A stretch of DNA of 43,033 nucleotides from positions 1-43,033 of the forward strand of contig JAHEAQ010000037.1 of NCBI GenBank assembly GCA_024642705.1, in the 5' to 3' direction. Below, piece after piece: positions 1 to 7,918 of this stretch. Each line of letters starts with the position of its first letter. Within the stretch, counting starts at the first letter, position 1. The notes below the pieces were generated by a model. That model ran no database searches. It was not told where the DNA came from and saw nothing but the letters and a program-made list of their open reading frames with translations. A program made the position numbers and the translations under genes. The stretch comes from Bacteroidota bacterium. Lineage in GTDB: Bacteria > Bacteroidota > Bacteroidia > Chitinophagales > Saprospiraceae.

Positions 1-44
1 CTTGGGCTATTAATTCCAAGATTTAATTTTAATATTGAGCTAAT

Positions 45-1052
45 TTATTTCAAAAATTGCCGTTTTAGTCTTTGAATATGAAGGTCACTACCTAAGATAA
101 CAATTGTATCATTGGGGCCAATAAAAGTTTCAGGATCCGGGCTTGGAATCAAACCTTTTAAATTATCTTTAAAACCAATTATAGTTCCACCTGTTATTTC
201 ATGAATTTGTAATTCTTTTAAAGTCTTGTTTTGAAATTCAGATTTTAAATCTTCAAATCTCAATTGTTCCAAGTGATAATGTTGTCCGCCATGACCTGTC
301 ATCATGTTTAGGAATTCAATTACAACTGGTTTTGTTACCATTTGAGCCATAAACATACCTCCCAAATTATCTGGCATGATTACTTTGTCTGCACCAGCTC
401 GTTTCAGCTTGCTTTCAGATTCTTTTTCCGAAGCTCTTGAAATTATCATAATATCGGGCTTAATTTGCCTCGCAGTTAAAGCTATAAAAACATTGTCCGC
501 ATCAGATGAAGTTGTAATAATAATAACATCAGCTTTTTTTAATCCTGCAGTAATCAATGCATCATCAGATGTAGCATTGCCAATTAAAGCATGGGCTCTT
601 TCTGTTATTTTAAAATTCTCCATAGCTTCTTCATCCATTTCTATCACTACAAATTCTCTGTCACTTCGTCTCAATTCTTCACATGCTTCTTTGCCATTTC
701 TACCATAACCACATACTATAACATGGTTTTTTAATTTGTTAATTTTAAGATCAGTCATATATTTATTATAAATAGTTTGGAGTTTTCCTTCAAAGATAAA
801 ACTGGTTAACACGGAAACCGCATAGGCTAAAATTCCTAAATTCGTTAATATAAAAAAAGCAGTAAACAGCCTACCAGCATCAGACATTTCATGAACTTCT
901 GAAAAACCTACAGTCGATAAAGTGATTACTGACATGTAAAATGCATTCAGCAAGTCAAAATCTTCAATTAAATAGAATCCAATTGTTCCTGCACATAGAC
1001 TAACAATGAGTAACAATATAGCCAGTAATAATTTACGTAGAGATTTATCCAT
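45..1052 (-). CDS. Two-TM potassium channel with RCK (TrkA-N/TrkA-C) domains
   Basis: A Kch/MthK-type potassium channel of about 335 residues in the inner membrane. It has a first membrane helix near residues 8-28, a pore loop with filter STVGFSEV, a second helix (AFFILTNLGILAYAV), then a cytosolic RCK domain opening with VIVCGYGRNGKEACEEL (GxGxxG nucleotide-binding loop) and a C-terminal TrkA-C domain. RCK domains of this family gate the pore in response to nucleotides or ions. The usual TVGYG filter reads TVGFS here, so the last glycine is serine. The reading frame is open up to a TTG at 1085, but I chose ATG 1052 because a good promoter lies at 1074-1103 and would be inside the longer version. 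It is transcribed alone. Family is secure; ion specificity is inferred. Confidence 0.88.
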   Translation of the reverse strand: MDKSLRKLLLAILLLIVSLCAGTIGFYLIEDFDLLNAFYMSVITLSTVGFSEVHEMSDAGRLFTAFFILTNLGILAYAVSVLTSFIFEGKLQTIYNKYMTDLKINKLKNHVIVCGYGRNGKEACEELRRSDREFVVIEMDEEAMENFKITERAHALIGNATSDDALITAGLKKADVIIITTSSDADNVFIALTARQIKPDIMIISRASEKESESKLKRAGADKVIMPDNLGGMFMAQMVTKPVVIEFLNMMTGHGGQHYHLEQLRFEDLKSEFQNKTLKELQIHEITGGTIIGFKDNLKGLIPSPDPETFIGPNDTIVILGSDLHIQRLKRQFLK

Positions 1053-1073
1053 TAATTTAGTATTGAATAGTCC

Positions 1074-1103
1074 CAAAGATATCAAAATTCAAATTCTGGC
1101 AAA
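1074..1103 (-). promoter_or_regulatory. Bacteroidota-type promoter of the K+ channel gene
   Basis: On the minus strand a TTTG (-33 element, 1100-1103) is followed after 18 nt by TATCTTTG (-7 element, 1074-1081), an exact match to the phylum consensus TAnnTTTG. The ATG at 1052 lies 21 nt downstream, giving a short leader. This arrangement decides the start codon of the channel gene. Confidence 0.6.
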
Positions 1104-2123
1104 CGACTTTTCTCTAAATATAAAATATAGTGATATCAATGCATTTTTATCCATAAACTGAATTTATTTTTATATTTAAAATAAATGATGTTGGTTAAAA
1201 TATTTTGAACCTGTCAAACAAAAACTCAATTTGTTAAATTGACTGTATATACCAAATGCGTTATTAAACTTTAGGACACAAATTTCTATCCTTAGGTGTT
1301 TTTTTAACCACATAATGGGGCAAAGCACATGTAAAAAATTACTTAAAAATGCCATAGTTATCTGAAGCAGTGAAAGTTAATCAGACAATAAACCATTTAA
1401 ATATTTTATAAAAAAAATCTATCCAACGACAATAAATAATCGATTTCATGTAGACTAATGTATTACACCTTTGAATTCCTTTTAAATATATTTACTGGTA
1501 TTTCAATGTATTTGATATTAACAAAATCATTATCAAAATATTAATACATCATGATAATAAAAAGATGGACTTTTATTTTTAGCTCATTAACATTGATACT
1601 AAGTATAACTTTTTAAATAAATGCTCAGAGCGCACTGAAGTAATAAAAGTGAATCAGATAGGATATCTGCCGAGCGAATCATTTTGATTAAAAAAAACGG
1701 GCAATTTTTTTTTGCAAAAGATGAGAATTTTAACAATCCTAGAGCAGCTTCTAAAATTGTGACTCAATTGGCTTTATAGAATGGGTAAACAAGAAAGGAA
1801 AAACATTTAAATAGTTAGAAGAAGAAATAAGCCAATATTGACGTCATAAATTCTTCGATAGCATAATCCGCCCTAAACACGGATTCTTAATGAAGCATAA
1901 TTTAAATATCATGATAATTTGGTGTAGCTGTAAAATAAGATTCCATGATTGTCGGAATATTCAAATTCAGAGTTTTAGAAATTAATAGTTTGGCTTTTTT
2001 TGTGATTTTTGATCTTTTTATTTTTCAATATAATTAATAGCAAAACTTTTTATCAACATTCAATAGTAGGGTAGAATATTGGAGTAAAAAAATAGTTTGG
2101 CGCTTGGTTTTAGACATTAAAGT
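1104..2123. other. Intergenic region with decayed coding remnants
   Basis: About 1 kb without an intact gene. Apart from the remnant at 1551-1779, the stretch at about 1771-1842 reads as a short protein-like piece (IEWVNKKGKTFK, stop, LEEEISQY) broken by a TAG, which I cannot assign to a family. The rest is AT-rich, has stops in all frames and shows no RNA gene, clear terminator or repeat that I can see. The picture is of one or more genes lost next to the transposase-like gene at 2124-2888. Confidence 0.5.
1551..1779 (+). pseudogene. Remnant of a secreted protein with GH9 / CelD-N-like N-terminus
   Basis: An ATG at 1551 opens a signal-peptide-like segment (MIIKRWTFIFSSLTLILSITF) that stops at 1614-1616. 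In another frame from about 1619 the sequence reads NKCSERTEVIKVNQIGYLP, then stops shortly after. VIKVNQIGYLP is the typical opening of the Ig-like domain before family 9 glycoside hydrolases (IxVNQxGYLP). A third frame carries NGQFFFAKDENFNNPRAASK and ends at 1779. So frameshifts and stops have destroyed the gene and the catalytic domain is absent. The motif is seen directly; assignment to GH9 rests on one short motif and is tentative. Confidence 0.45.
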
Positions 2124-2888
2124 TTACCAAGGGGGAAAGTAACCATTGATTTTAATAAAATTTAATATAAAAAAGGCAAAATTTTGTTTTTTGATGTTAC
2201 TCGGCGGCAAGCTATTAAAGCAACCTCGCAAGTCTTGCCTAAAGTAATGGCAGAAATTACTGAAAATCGTGCAAAAATTCCCTTTAACATTTTTGCTACC
2301 ATTTTTCTCTTCCTCATATAATACTTTACTGCTGCATTCTCCAGCTTCATTGCTCACCGGACATATTTCTTCAGTTTGCCAATCTTTCTCAAAAAAAACC
2401 AATGGCTGCCGATTATTTAATCTTGCGACCCATTCAAGCATTTCACTTTCGCTTTCAACTAATATTTTTGTATATCGAGAACCAAATAATCCTCCCTTGC
2501 GTCGATATTTGAAATTGAAATATTTTGCATAACTGTTCAACATGTTCGATACTTCTTGTGAGAATATTTCATAGGTATAAGGTAATTCAACTCCTAATCT
2601 ATTTTTATTTCTATTAATTATCAATTGTTTGAAATTTTCGTTTTTTGAATTTGAATATTTTTCAATAAAAAATTTCTCAATACAATTGCGCCACTTAACA
2701 CTCAATAATATTTGAAATTGATTGTGCTTGAAATCATAAGCGTGAATATCACAAATTTTAGATAGGTACTTTTCAACATTGGAACGAAAAAAATCAATAT
2801 CAGATTGATCACAGAAAATTGGATTTCTAGCCACTCCATAATTCGAAATTAAATAGACGTGCCCACCGCAAATATGGTCGATTTTCAT
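2124..2888 (-). CDS. IS200-like / RAYT-type transposase homologue lacking the HUH histidines
   Basis: Related to the Y1 transposases (REP-associated tyrosine transposase type), which nick single-stranded DNA at hairpins with an HUH metal site and a tyrosine. Family landmarks from residue 1 of this start: MKIDHICGGHVYLISNYGVARNPIF, then KYLSKICDIHAYDFKHNQFQILL, where the family has NHFHxLx, then SNMLNSYAKYFN containing the candidate catalytic tyrosine (about Y120), then RRKGGLFGSRYTK. Both HUH histidines are glutamine (NQFQ, DNA 2712-2720). The reading frame is intact and about 254 residues long. The last 70 residues do not resemble the usual C-terminus. The frame extends to an ATG at 2954, but homologues begin at MKIDH-like sequence, so 2888 is chosen. 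Probably inactive in strand cleavage; it may still bind DNA. Confidence 0.7.
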   Translation of the reverse strand: MKIDHICGGHVYLISNYGVARNPIFCDQSDIDFFRSNVEKYLSKICDIHAYDFKHNQFQILLSVKWRNCIEKFFIEKYSNSKNENFKQLIINRNKNRLGVELPYTYEIFSQEVSNMLNSYAKYFNFKYRRKGGLFGSRYTKILVESESEMLEWVARLNNRQPLVFFEKDWQTEEICPVSNEAGECSSKVLYEEEKNGSKNVKGNFCTIFSNFCHYFRQDLRGCFNSLPPSNIKKQNFAFFILNFIKINGYFPPW

Positions 2889-3103
2889 AATAATTATATT
2901 TCCTGATTGCTCAAAACTGTCCAGCTTCAAGAGGCGAAAAATACTGTCACCCATCCATTAGTGTCGAAAATCTTTATTTTGTTACCTTTTTTTTGAAATA
3001 TTTTTCCATTTACATCAATTTAAGTTCTTTTTCTTCTTTTTTATAGAGTTTGTTTATTGTTTCGAAACCAAAAAAAATCCATTTTCGTTATTAGAATTTA
3101 TAA

Positions 3104-4030
3104 ATGCATTCAACATCAAAAAAATTAATTGTTTCTCTATTGTTCCTATTTTTTGGGATTCAAACTTATGCTCAGAATAAATTTTCTGATGCTGACTCGA
3201 GTTCAGTTGTAAATAAGAAGATGCTTATTACTGCAATTTCTACTGAAGCTGCAGTTTATATATCCTCAATGGCATACCTCCGATATGTTTGGTATAATGA
3301 TGTCGAAAGAGTACCGTTTCATTTTTATAATGATAATCTAGGATATTTGCAAATTGACAAATTCGGTCATGCATATGGCGCTTATTTGGAAAGTGAAATA
3401 TGTTATTCCTGGTTAAGGAATGCCAATGTAAGCAAGTCTAAGGCGCTAATTTATGGAGCAACAATGGGAATTGTACTGCAATTTCCTATTGAAGTTTTCG
3501 ATGGGTTGTACAAAGGTTGGGGCTTTTCTTGGGGTGATGTGGCAGCTAATTCTGCTGGTTCATTATTTTTGATTTCTCAAGAGCTGATTTTTGATCAACA
3601 AGTAATTGATTTTAAATTTAGCTTTCAAAGATCAACTTATGCTTCATTAGCAAATGGTATGCTAGGAGACAATACTTTAGAAAGTTTATTTTATGATTAC
3701 AATGGTCATAGTTATTGGCTTAGCACCAATCTAAATCGTATTGTTCCTATTTCAAATATTCCTTCCTGGCTGAATTTAGCGGCAGGATACAGTGCCAATG
3801 GCATGTTTGGCGAATTTGAAAATAAAAAAACTTGGCACAACCAGGCTTTGCCTGAGACAGAAAGGTACAGACAGTTTTTAATTTCGCTTGATATCGACTG
3901 GAACCAAATTAAAACAGATAAATATTTTTTACAACAACTTTTTAAAGCTGTTAATCATATAAAATTCCCAATGCCAACGTTAGAATACAATTCTTTAAAT
4001 AAGTGGAAATTTCATTTATTTTACTTTTAA
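3104..4030 (+). CDS. DUF2279 (YfiM-like) exported protein
   Basis: A 308-residue protein with an N-terminal signal peptide (SLLFLFFGIQTYAQ, cleavage near residue 24). The central region is typical of DUF2279: DKFGHAYGAYLESE, followed by a helix-rich stretch with FPIEVFDGLYKGWGFSWGDV and ANSAGSLF. The family is usually annotated as a predicted periplasmic or outer-membrane-associated protein with no known function. The C-terminal third (SYWLSTNLNRIV, NLAAGYSANGMFG) alternates in a way that could be membrane beta strands. It stands alone between the divergent transposase-like gene and the Usp-like gene. No catalytic residues can be proposed. Family call fairly sure, role unknown. Confidence 0.72.
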   Translation: MHSTSKKLIVSLLFLFFGIQTYAQNKFSDADSSSVVNKKMLITAISTEAAVYISSMAYLRYVWYNDVERVPFHFYNDNLGYLQIDKFGHAYGAYLESEICYSWLRNANVSKSKALIYGATMGIVLQFPIEVFDGLYKGWGFSWGDVAANSAGSLFLISQELIFDQQVIDFKFSFQRSTYASLANGMLGDNTLESLFYDYNGHSYWLSTNLNRIVPISNIPSWLNLAAGYSANGMFGEFENKKTWHNQALPETERYRQFLISLDIDWNQIKTDKYFLQQLFKAVNHIKFPMPTLEYNSLNKWKFHLFYF

Positions 4031-4088
4031 TGACTGATAAAATAGGGGGATTAAATATAAATATTTTCTTTAATAAGTAAAATTGAAC

Positions 4089-4096
4089 TATTTTTG
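4089..4096 (+). promoter_or_regulatory. -7 promoter element upstream of the Usp-like gene
   Basis: TATTTTTG matches TAnnTTTG exactly. It lies 45 nt before the ATG at 4142 and overlaps an alternative TTG start at 4094, which makes that upstream start unlikely. No convincing -33 element is seen. Confidence 0.4.
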
Positions 4097-4141
4097 CGCC
4101 CAATTATTATAGTTAAGACAATAATTAAACATAAAACAAAA

Positions 4142-4912
4142 ATGTCAAAACAATTAAAAATTCTTATACCTCACGATTTAAATAATAATTATCTAAATCT
4201 TGTTCCCTTAATAAATAAATTGCAAGCTAATTCAGCTTTTGGAGAAATATGTTTGTTTCATGCTTACGAACCTCCAGTACTTAGAGGAAAAAGTATGCCT
4301 GAAACATTAAAAGAATTAGTTAAAGATGATGAGAAAAATATTGAGAAAATTCTTTTAACTCAAGCTAAAATATTTAAAAAACTTATTCATCCTAAAACAA
4401 CTATCAAAAACGTAGTAAAAAGAAATAACCCAGTTCAAGGTGTTAAATCTTTTGCAAAGAAATATAACCCTGATATTATCATGTTGACCACTGAAAAAAG
4501 TATGGGAATTTCGAAGTTTATCAATAATTCAAATACTTTGAAATTGATGAATATGTTAGATACTCCTTTTTTGATATTTCCAAAAGATTATAAATTCAAA
4601 AAAGAAATTAGACTGAATTTTCTTATTGAGCATTTTGAGAATTATGAACTTGCTAAAAAAATGTCTAAAAATCTTACAGACATTTTTGATGATGTAAAAT
4701 TTTTACATAGAGACCCTTCGAATTCAAAACAATCGACAAAAGAAATCAAAGTAATTAGTTCAATTGAAGATTATATTCATAAGTCTAAGCACGATGAAGT
4801 CTTTATGCTTGTAAGAAAGAAGAAGAACATCGTTCAAAAAGCATTAACAAAAGGCTTCGTCGATAGATTGATTGGCCTCAACAAAGCTCCTGTAATTATT
4901 ATTAACGAATAA
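4142..4912 (+). CDS. Universal stress protein-like (adenine nucleotide alpha-hydrolase fold)
   Basis: A 256-residue cytosolic protein that looks like a diverged UspA-type fold. The N-terminus KQLKILIPHDLNNNY matches the usual first strand and nucleotide-contact region (KILVPxDF), and YNPDIIMLTTEKSMG followed by MNMLDTPFLIFPKD matches the end of one Usp domain (ADLIVxGxHG, then PVLVVP). A second, more degenerate half ends in APVIIINE. The ATP-binding GxxGS motif is not clear, so nucleotide binding is uncertain. Bacteroidota often carry such tandem Usp proteins. The start at 4142 is preferred over a TTG at 4094, which sits in the promoter. A strong terminator follows directly, so it is probably monocistronic. 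Confidence 0.65.
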   Translation: MSKQLKILIPHDLNNNYLNLVPLINKLQANSAFGEICLFHAYEPPVLRGKSMPETLKELVKDDEKNIEKILLTQAKIFKKLIHPKTTIKNVVKRNNPVQGVKSFAKKYNPDIIMLTTEKSMGISKFINNSNTLKLMNMLDTPFLIFPKDYKFKKEIRLNFLIEHFENYELAKKMSKNLTDIFDDVKFLHRDPSNSKQSTKEIKVISSIEDYIHKSKHDEVFMLVRKKKNIVQKALTKGFVDRLIGLNKAPVIIINE

Positions 4913-4929
4913 TTTTTAAGCTAAAATGG

Positions 4930-4966
4930 AATGGCTCCTAGAAATGATTTAGGAGCCATTTTATTT
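4930..4966 (+). terminator. Rho-independent terminator after the Usp-like gene
   Basis: An 11-bp perfect stem (AATGGCTCCTA paired with TAGGAGCCATT) with a 9-nt loop, followed by TTATTTAT. It starts 18 nt after the stop codon. Confidence 0.75.
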
Positions 4967-5066
4967 ATGACTCCTTTTGTAAATTTATCGCACTACATAA
5001 TTGGAATTTTCCAATTATAATTCAGACATTTAAGCAACTAAGTTAAAATTATACAACTTTGCCCAA

Positions 5067-6689
5067 ATGTCAATTTTAGGGAGATTCATTGTCTTGATTT
5101 CATTAATGCTCTGCATAAATATTGCAGCATCTAATCTACCTATTTCAAAAATTGGTAAAGTTTTTACAAAAATTGAGAATTGCCGAAATGCCATTGATGA
5201 TGATGGAGATGGATTAATAGATCTTAATGACGATGATTGTATTTGTCAAAAAGGTGAACCTGAATCTTTAATTCCTAACCCTTCTTTTGAAGAAACTAAT
5301 TGCTGTCCACAAAATAGAAGTGAATTAGATTGCGCTAATGGATGGATTCAAGCATCTGATCCTACAACTGACTTTTTACACACTTGTGGCTGGATGGGAT
5401 GGCCCAATCTTCCTCCACCTCTGCCTTTCCCAGATGGAAAAGGAGCTGTAGGGTTCAGAGATGGAAGAAATACATCTTCTTCTCCAGAAAGAAATTGGAA
5501 AGAATATTCTGGAGCATGTTTGCTGAATCCTTTAAAAGCTAACAAAGAATATACTTTTGAATTTCATGTCGGTTTTATTAATCCAGTTGTTTCTCCACCA
5601 ATAGAAATTAGCTTTTTTGGAACTGCAAAATGTATAAATTTACCTTTTGGAGTAGGAAACCAATCATTGGGTTGTCCTACTAATGGTCCTGATTGGCAGT
5701 TTTTAGGATCAAATCGTGTTTTTGGGTCCAACATTTGGGTCAAAACAAGTATAACCATCACGCCAAAAGAAGATATTTATGCAATTGCTATCGGACCACC
5801 CTGTGCTCCTTCAACCGGTGATGTCAATCTATATTATTTCTTCGATAATTTAATTTTGGCTGAAAGTAAATTTTTTAATATTGAGATTGAACAAAATGGA
5901 AAGCATTGTGGAAATGATTTTTTATTAAGCACGGTGGAAAATATCGATTACAACTATCAATGGTATAAAGATGGCATAGCAATAATAGGAGAGACCACTC
6001 ATGAGTATTTTCCTCATACTAAAGAAGGTGTTTATAATGTCTTAGTAGAAATAGAAGGAAATTGCAAACTTTCTGATGATTATAATTATAAATTAAAAGA
6101 GACTTATTCCTTTGTAAATGAAAAAATTTGCGAAAACGAATCCTTTAATTTTAACGGCAATCCTCTATTAAGCGAAGGCATCTATATAGATACTGTTAAA
6201 AATATTGAGAATTGTGATAGTATTATTGTTTTGGAACTTGAAGTAATAGGTGATGAAGAAGAAATTTTGTTTGCCAAATTTTTTCAAGGTGATGATTTTA
6301 AAGTAGGAAATTTTGTTTTTAAAGAACCCGGGCAATATGATTTGAAATTTCAAACTAGCTTCGGTTGTGATAGCTTAGTTGAGTTAAATTTAACTACTTA
6401 TAATTTGTTCATTCCAAACGTGTTTTCTCCCAATGAGGATGGATTTAATGATGTTTTTCAAATTTATAATTACGATAATGACATTTCAATTACTTCTTTG
6501 ATAATTTACAGTAGGTGGGGATCAAAAGTCTTTCATGCAAATAGTTTTATTCGAGATGTTGACCCTACTTGGGATGGTAATTTAAATGGGATAATGGTAG
6601 AAGAAGGAACTTACACCTATATGTTAGAATTGAAACTAAAGAATGGGGGTAACAAAATCTTAATCGGGGATATTACTTTAGTACTTTAA
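5067..6689 (+). CDS. Secreted T9SS cargo with gliding-motility-type (CHU_C) C-terminal domain
   Basis: A 540-residue exported protein. The signal peptide covers residues 1-22 (RFIVLISLMLCINIAAS). Next comes an acidic, probably Ca2+-binding stretch NAIDDDGDGLIDLNDDDC, then a cysteine-rich region (residues 60-200; many Cys, ETNCCPQNR) resembling a carbohydrate-binding-type beta sandwich, then an Ig-like or PKD-like part (YNYQWYKDG at about residue 293). The last 95 residues, opening FIPNVFSPNEDGFNDVFQIY and including YSRWGSKVF and DGNLNGIMVEEGTYTYML, are the CHU_C type-B sorting domain read by the type IX secretion system. The protein is therefore surface-attached or released. Function of the N-terminal part is unknown. 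The ATG lies only about 7 nt after ACTTTGCCC, a poor -7-like element. Confidence 0.85.
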   Translation: MSILGRFIVLISLMLCINIAASNLPISKIGKVFTKIENCRNAIDDDGDGLIDLNDDDCICQKGEPESLIPNPSFEETNCCPQNRSELDCANGWIQASDPTTDFLHTCGWMGWPNLPPPLPFPDGKGAVGFRDGRNTSSSPERNWKEYSGACLLNPLKANKEYTFEFHVGFINPVVSPPIEISFFGTAKCINLPFGVGNQSLGCPTNGPDWQFLGSNRVFGSNIWVKTSITITPKEDIYAIAIGPPCAPSTGDVNLYYFFDNLILAESKFFNIEIEQNGKHCGNDFLLSTVENIDYNYQWYKDGIAIIGETTHEYFPHTKEGVYNVLVEIEGNCKLSDDYNYKLKETYSFVNEKICENESFNFNGNPLLSEGIYIDTVKNIENCDSIIVLELEVIGDEEEILFAKFFQGDDFKVGNFVFKEPGQYDLKFQTSFGCDSLVELNLTTYNLFIPNVFSPNEDGFNDVFQIYNYDNDISITSLIIYSRWGSKVFHANSFIRDVDPTWDGNLNGIMVEEGTYTYMLELKLKNGGNKILIGDITLVL

Positions 6690-6720
6690 TGCTTTTAGAA
6701 CACAATAGAGATTAAAACTT

Positions 6721-7110
6721 TTAGTCCTCAAAACCATCTTTGAAATCTTCAATAGTTCGACGATCTTTTTTTGTTGGCCTACCTGCTCCTTTTTCTCTGA
6801 TTTCTGGTTTAGCCTTCCCAACAAACCAATCAGAAAATTTATTCATCTCTTCTTCTGTGGTGAGATTTTCATAACATTGGATGGCTAAAGGTGCACCAAC
6901 TCGCTTTTCTATTAATTTTTCAATTTTGAAAATCAAATTGAACCCATCTTTATGAACCCCGACTTTATCTCCAATCGTAACTTGTGAAGAAGCTTTAGCC
7001 TTGACATCATTTATCTTAATATTGGCTTTTTTACAATTATCACTAGCTAAAGTCCTCGTTTTAAATATTCTAACAGCCCACAACCATTTGTCAATTCTAA
7101 CTTTCTCCAT
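6721..7110 (-). CDS. hslR: Ribosome-associated heat shock protein Hsp15 (S4 domain)
   Basis: A 129-residue RNA-binding protein of the Hsp15 family, which in Escherichia coli binds stalled 50S subunits still carrying peptidyl-tRNA. The S4 domain spans about residues 3-60: VRIDKWLWAVRIFKTR, then ANIKINDVKAKAS and VTIGDKV. The C-terminus is basic and ends RPTKKDRRTIEDF, as in family members. Its start codon lies 14 nt inside the end of the PPK2 gene, in another frame, so the two are probably co-transcribed and translationally coupled. Length matches the family. Confidence 0.85.
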   Translation of the reverse strand: MEKVRIDKWLWAVRIFKTRTLASDNCKKANIKINDVKAKASSQVTIGDKVGVHKDGFNLIFKIEKLIEKRVGAPLAIQCYENLTTEEEMNKFSDWFVGKAKPEIREKGAGRPTKKDRRTIEDFKDGFED

Positions 7111-7846
7111 CCTTTGGCAAAGTTGGAAGTTCTAGATTCATTGCTTTAAGCGCTTGTAATACTTGTTCTGCTATAAAATAATCACGATACCATCTGTTGT
7201 CAACAGGTGCGATATGCCATGCTATTTCACTCCGATTTATTGCATCTTCATAACACCTCATATATTCATCCCAATGTTTCCTTTCTTCCCAATCACCAGG
7301 GTTATGCTTCCATTGTTTCAATGGATCATCAATTCTTTCTTGTAATTTTTCAAGTTGACGATCAAACGAAAGATGCATGTAAAATTTTAGCACCGTAGTA
7401 TTGTTATCGTTTGCTAATGATTTTTCCCAAGCATTAATTGCGTTTATTCTATTTGTAACTTTTTCTTCAGAAACCCATTTATGTACTCGTTGAATTAAGA
7501 TATCTTCATAATGTGATCTTACAAAAACTTTTATTTGACCTTTAGAAGGTGCTTCTTTCGAAACCCTCCATAAGAAATCGTGGGAGAATTCTTCGTCTGT
7601 TGGCTTTTTAAAACCTTTAACGGCAACAAAAGAAGGACTAGTTCCTTGAAACACATTTTTTGTTGCGCCATCTTTTCCTGAAGTATCCATACCTTGCAAT
7701 ACAACAAGCAATGCATTTTTTCTTTGAGCAAATAAAACACTTGCCAACTCAGCAATTTCTTCAGCAATTTTTTTGGTCTTTTTTCTTGTTTCTTTTTTGT
7801 CTAAATGTGTTGGAGCTCTAGAAGAAATTTCTGATAATTTAATCAT
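7097..7846 (-). CDS. ppk2: Polyphosphate kinase 2 family protein
   Basis: A 249-residue PPK2, transferring phosphate between polyphosphate and nucleotides. Walker A is GMDTSGKDGATK (from residue 52), followed by the PPK2 hallmarks VKGFKKPTDEE, HDFLWRVSKEAPSKG, the RSHYEDIL motif, the lid region with ERIDDPLKQWKHNPGDWEERKHWDEY and the C-terminal WHIAPVDNRWYRDYFIAE. The length is that of single-domain PPK2 proteins; whether it uses AMP, ADP or both cannot be decided by eye. It is the first gene of a two-gene unit with hslR, which overlaps its end by 14 nt. Confidence 0.9.
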   Translation of the reverse strand: MIKLSEISSRAPTHLDKKETRKKTKKIAEEIAELASVLFAQRKNALLVVLQGMDTSGKDGATKNVFQGTSPSFVAVKGFKKPTDEEFSHDFLWRVSKEAPSKGQIKVFVRSHYEDILIQRVHKWVSEEKVTNRINAINAWEKSLANDNNTTVLKFYMHLSFDRQLEKLQERIDDPLKQWKHNPGDWEERKHWDEYMRCYEDAINRSEIAWHIAPVDNRWYRDYFIAEQVLQALKAMNLELPTLPKDGES

Positions 7847-7918
7847 TTGATATTACTTTAATGCTTTTAATATTTATTTGGAAAACGAAAATATGAATAT
7901 TGTCCGAAAATTAATTTG

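Noticed and set aside
1-44. Hairpin CTTGG/CCAAG at the window start as a terminator of an upstream gene
   Set aside because: Only 5 bp of stem with a loop of about 10 nt and no run of T; the gene it would serve is outside the window.
1053-1085. Longer K+ channel protein from the TTG at 1085
   Set aside because: A promoter-like element at 1074-1103 overlaps it, so the TTG would not be in the transcript.
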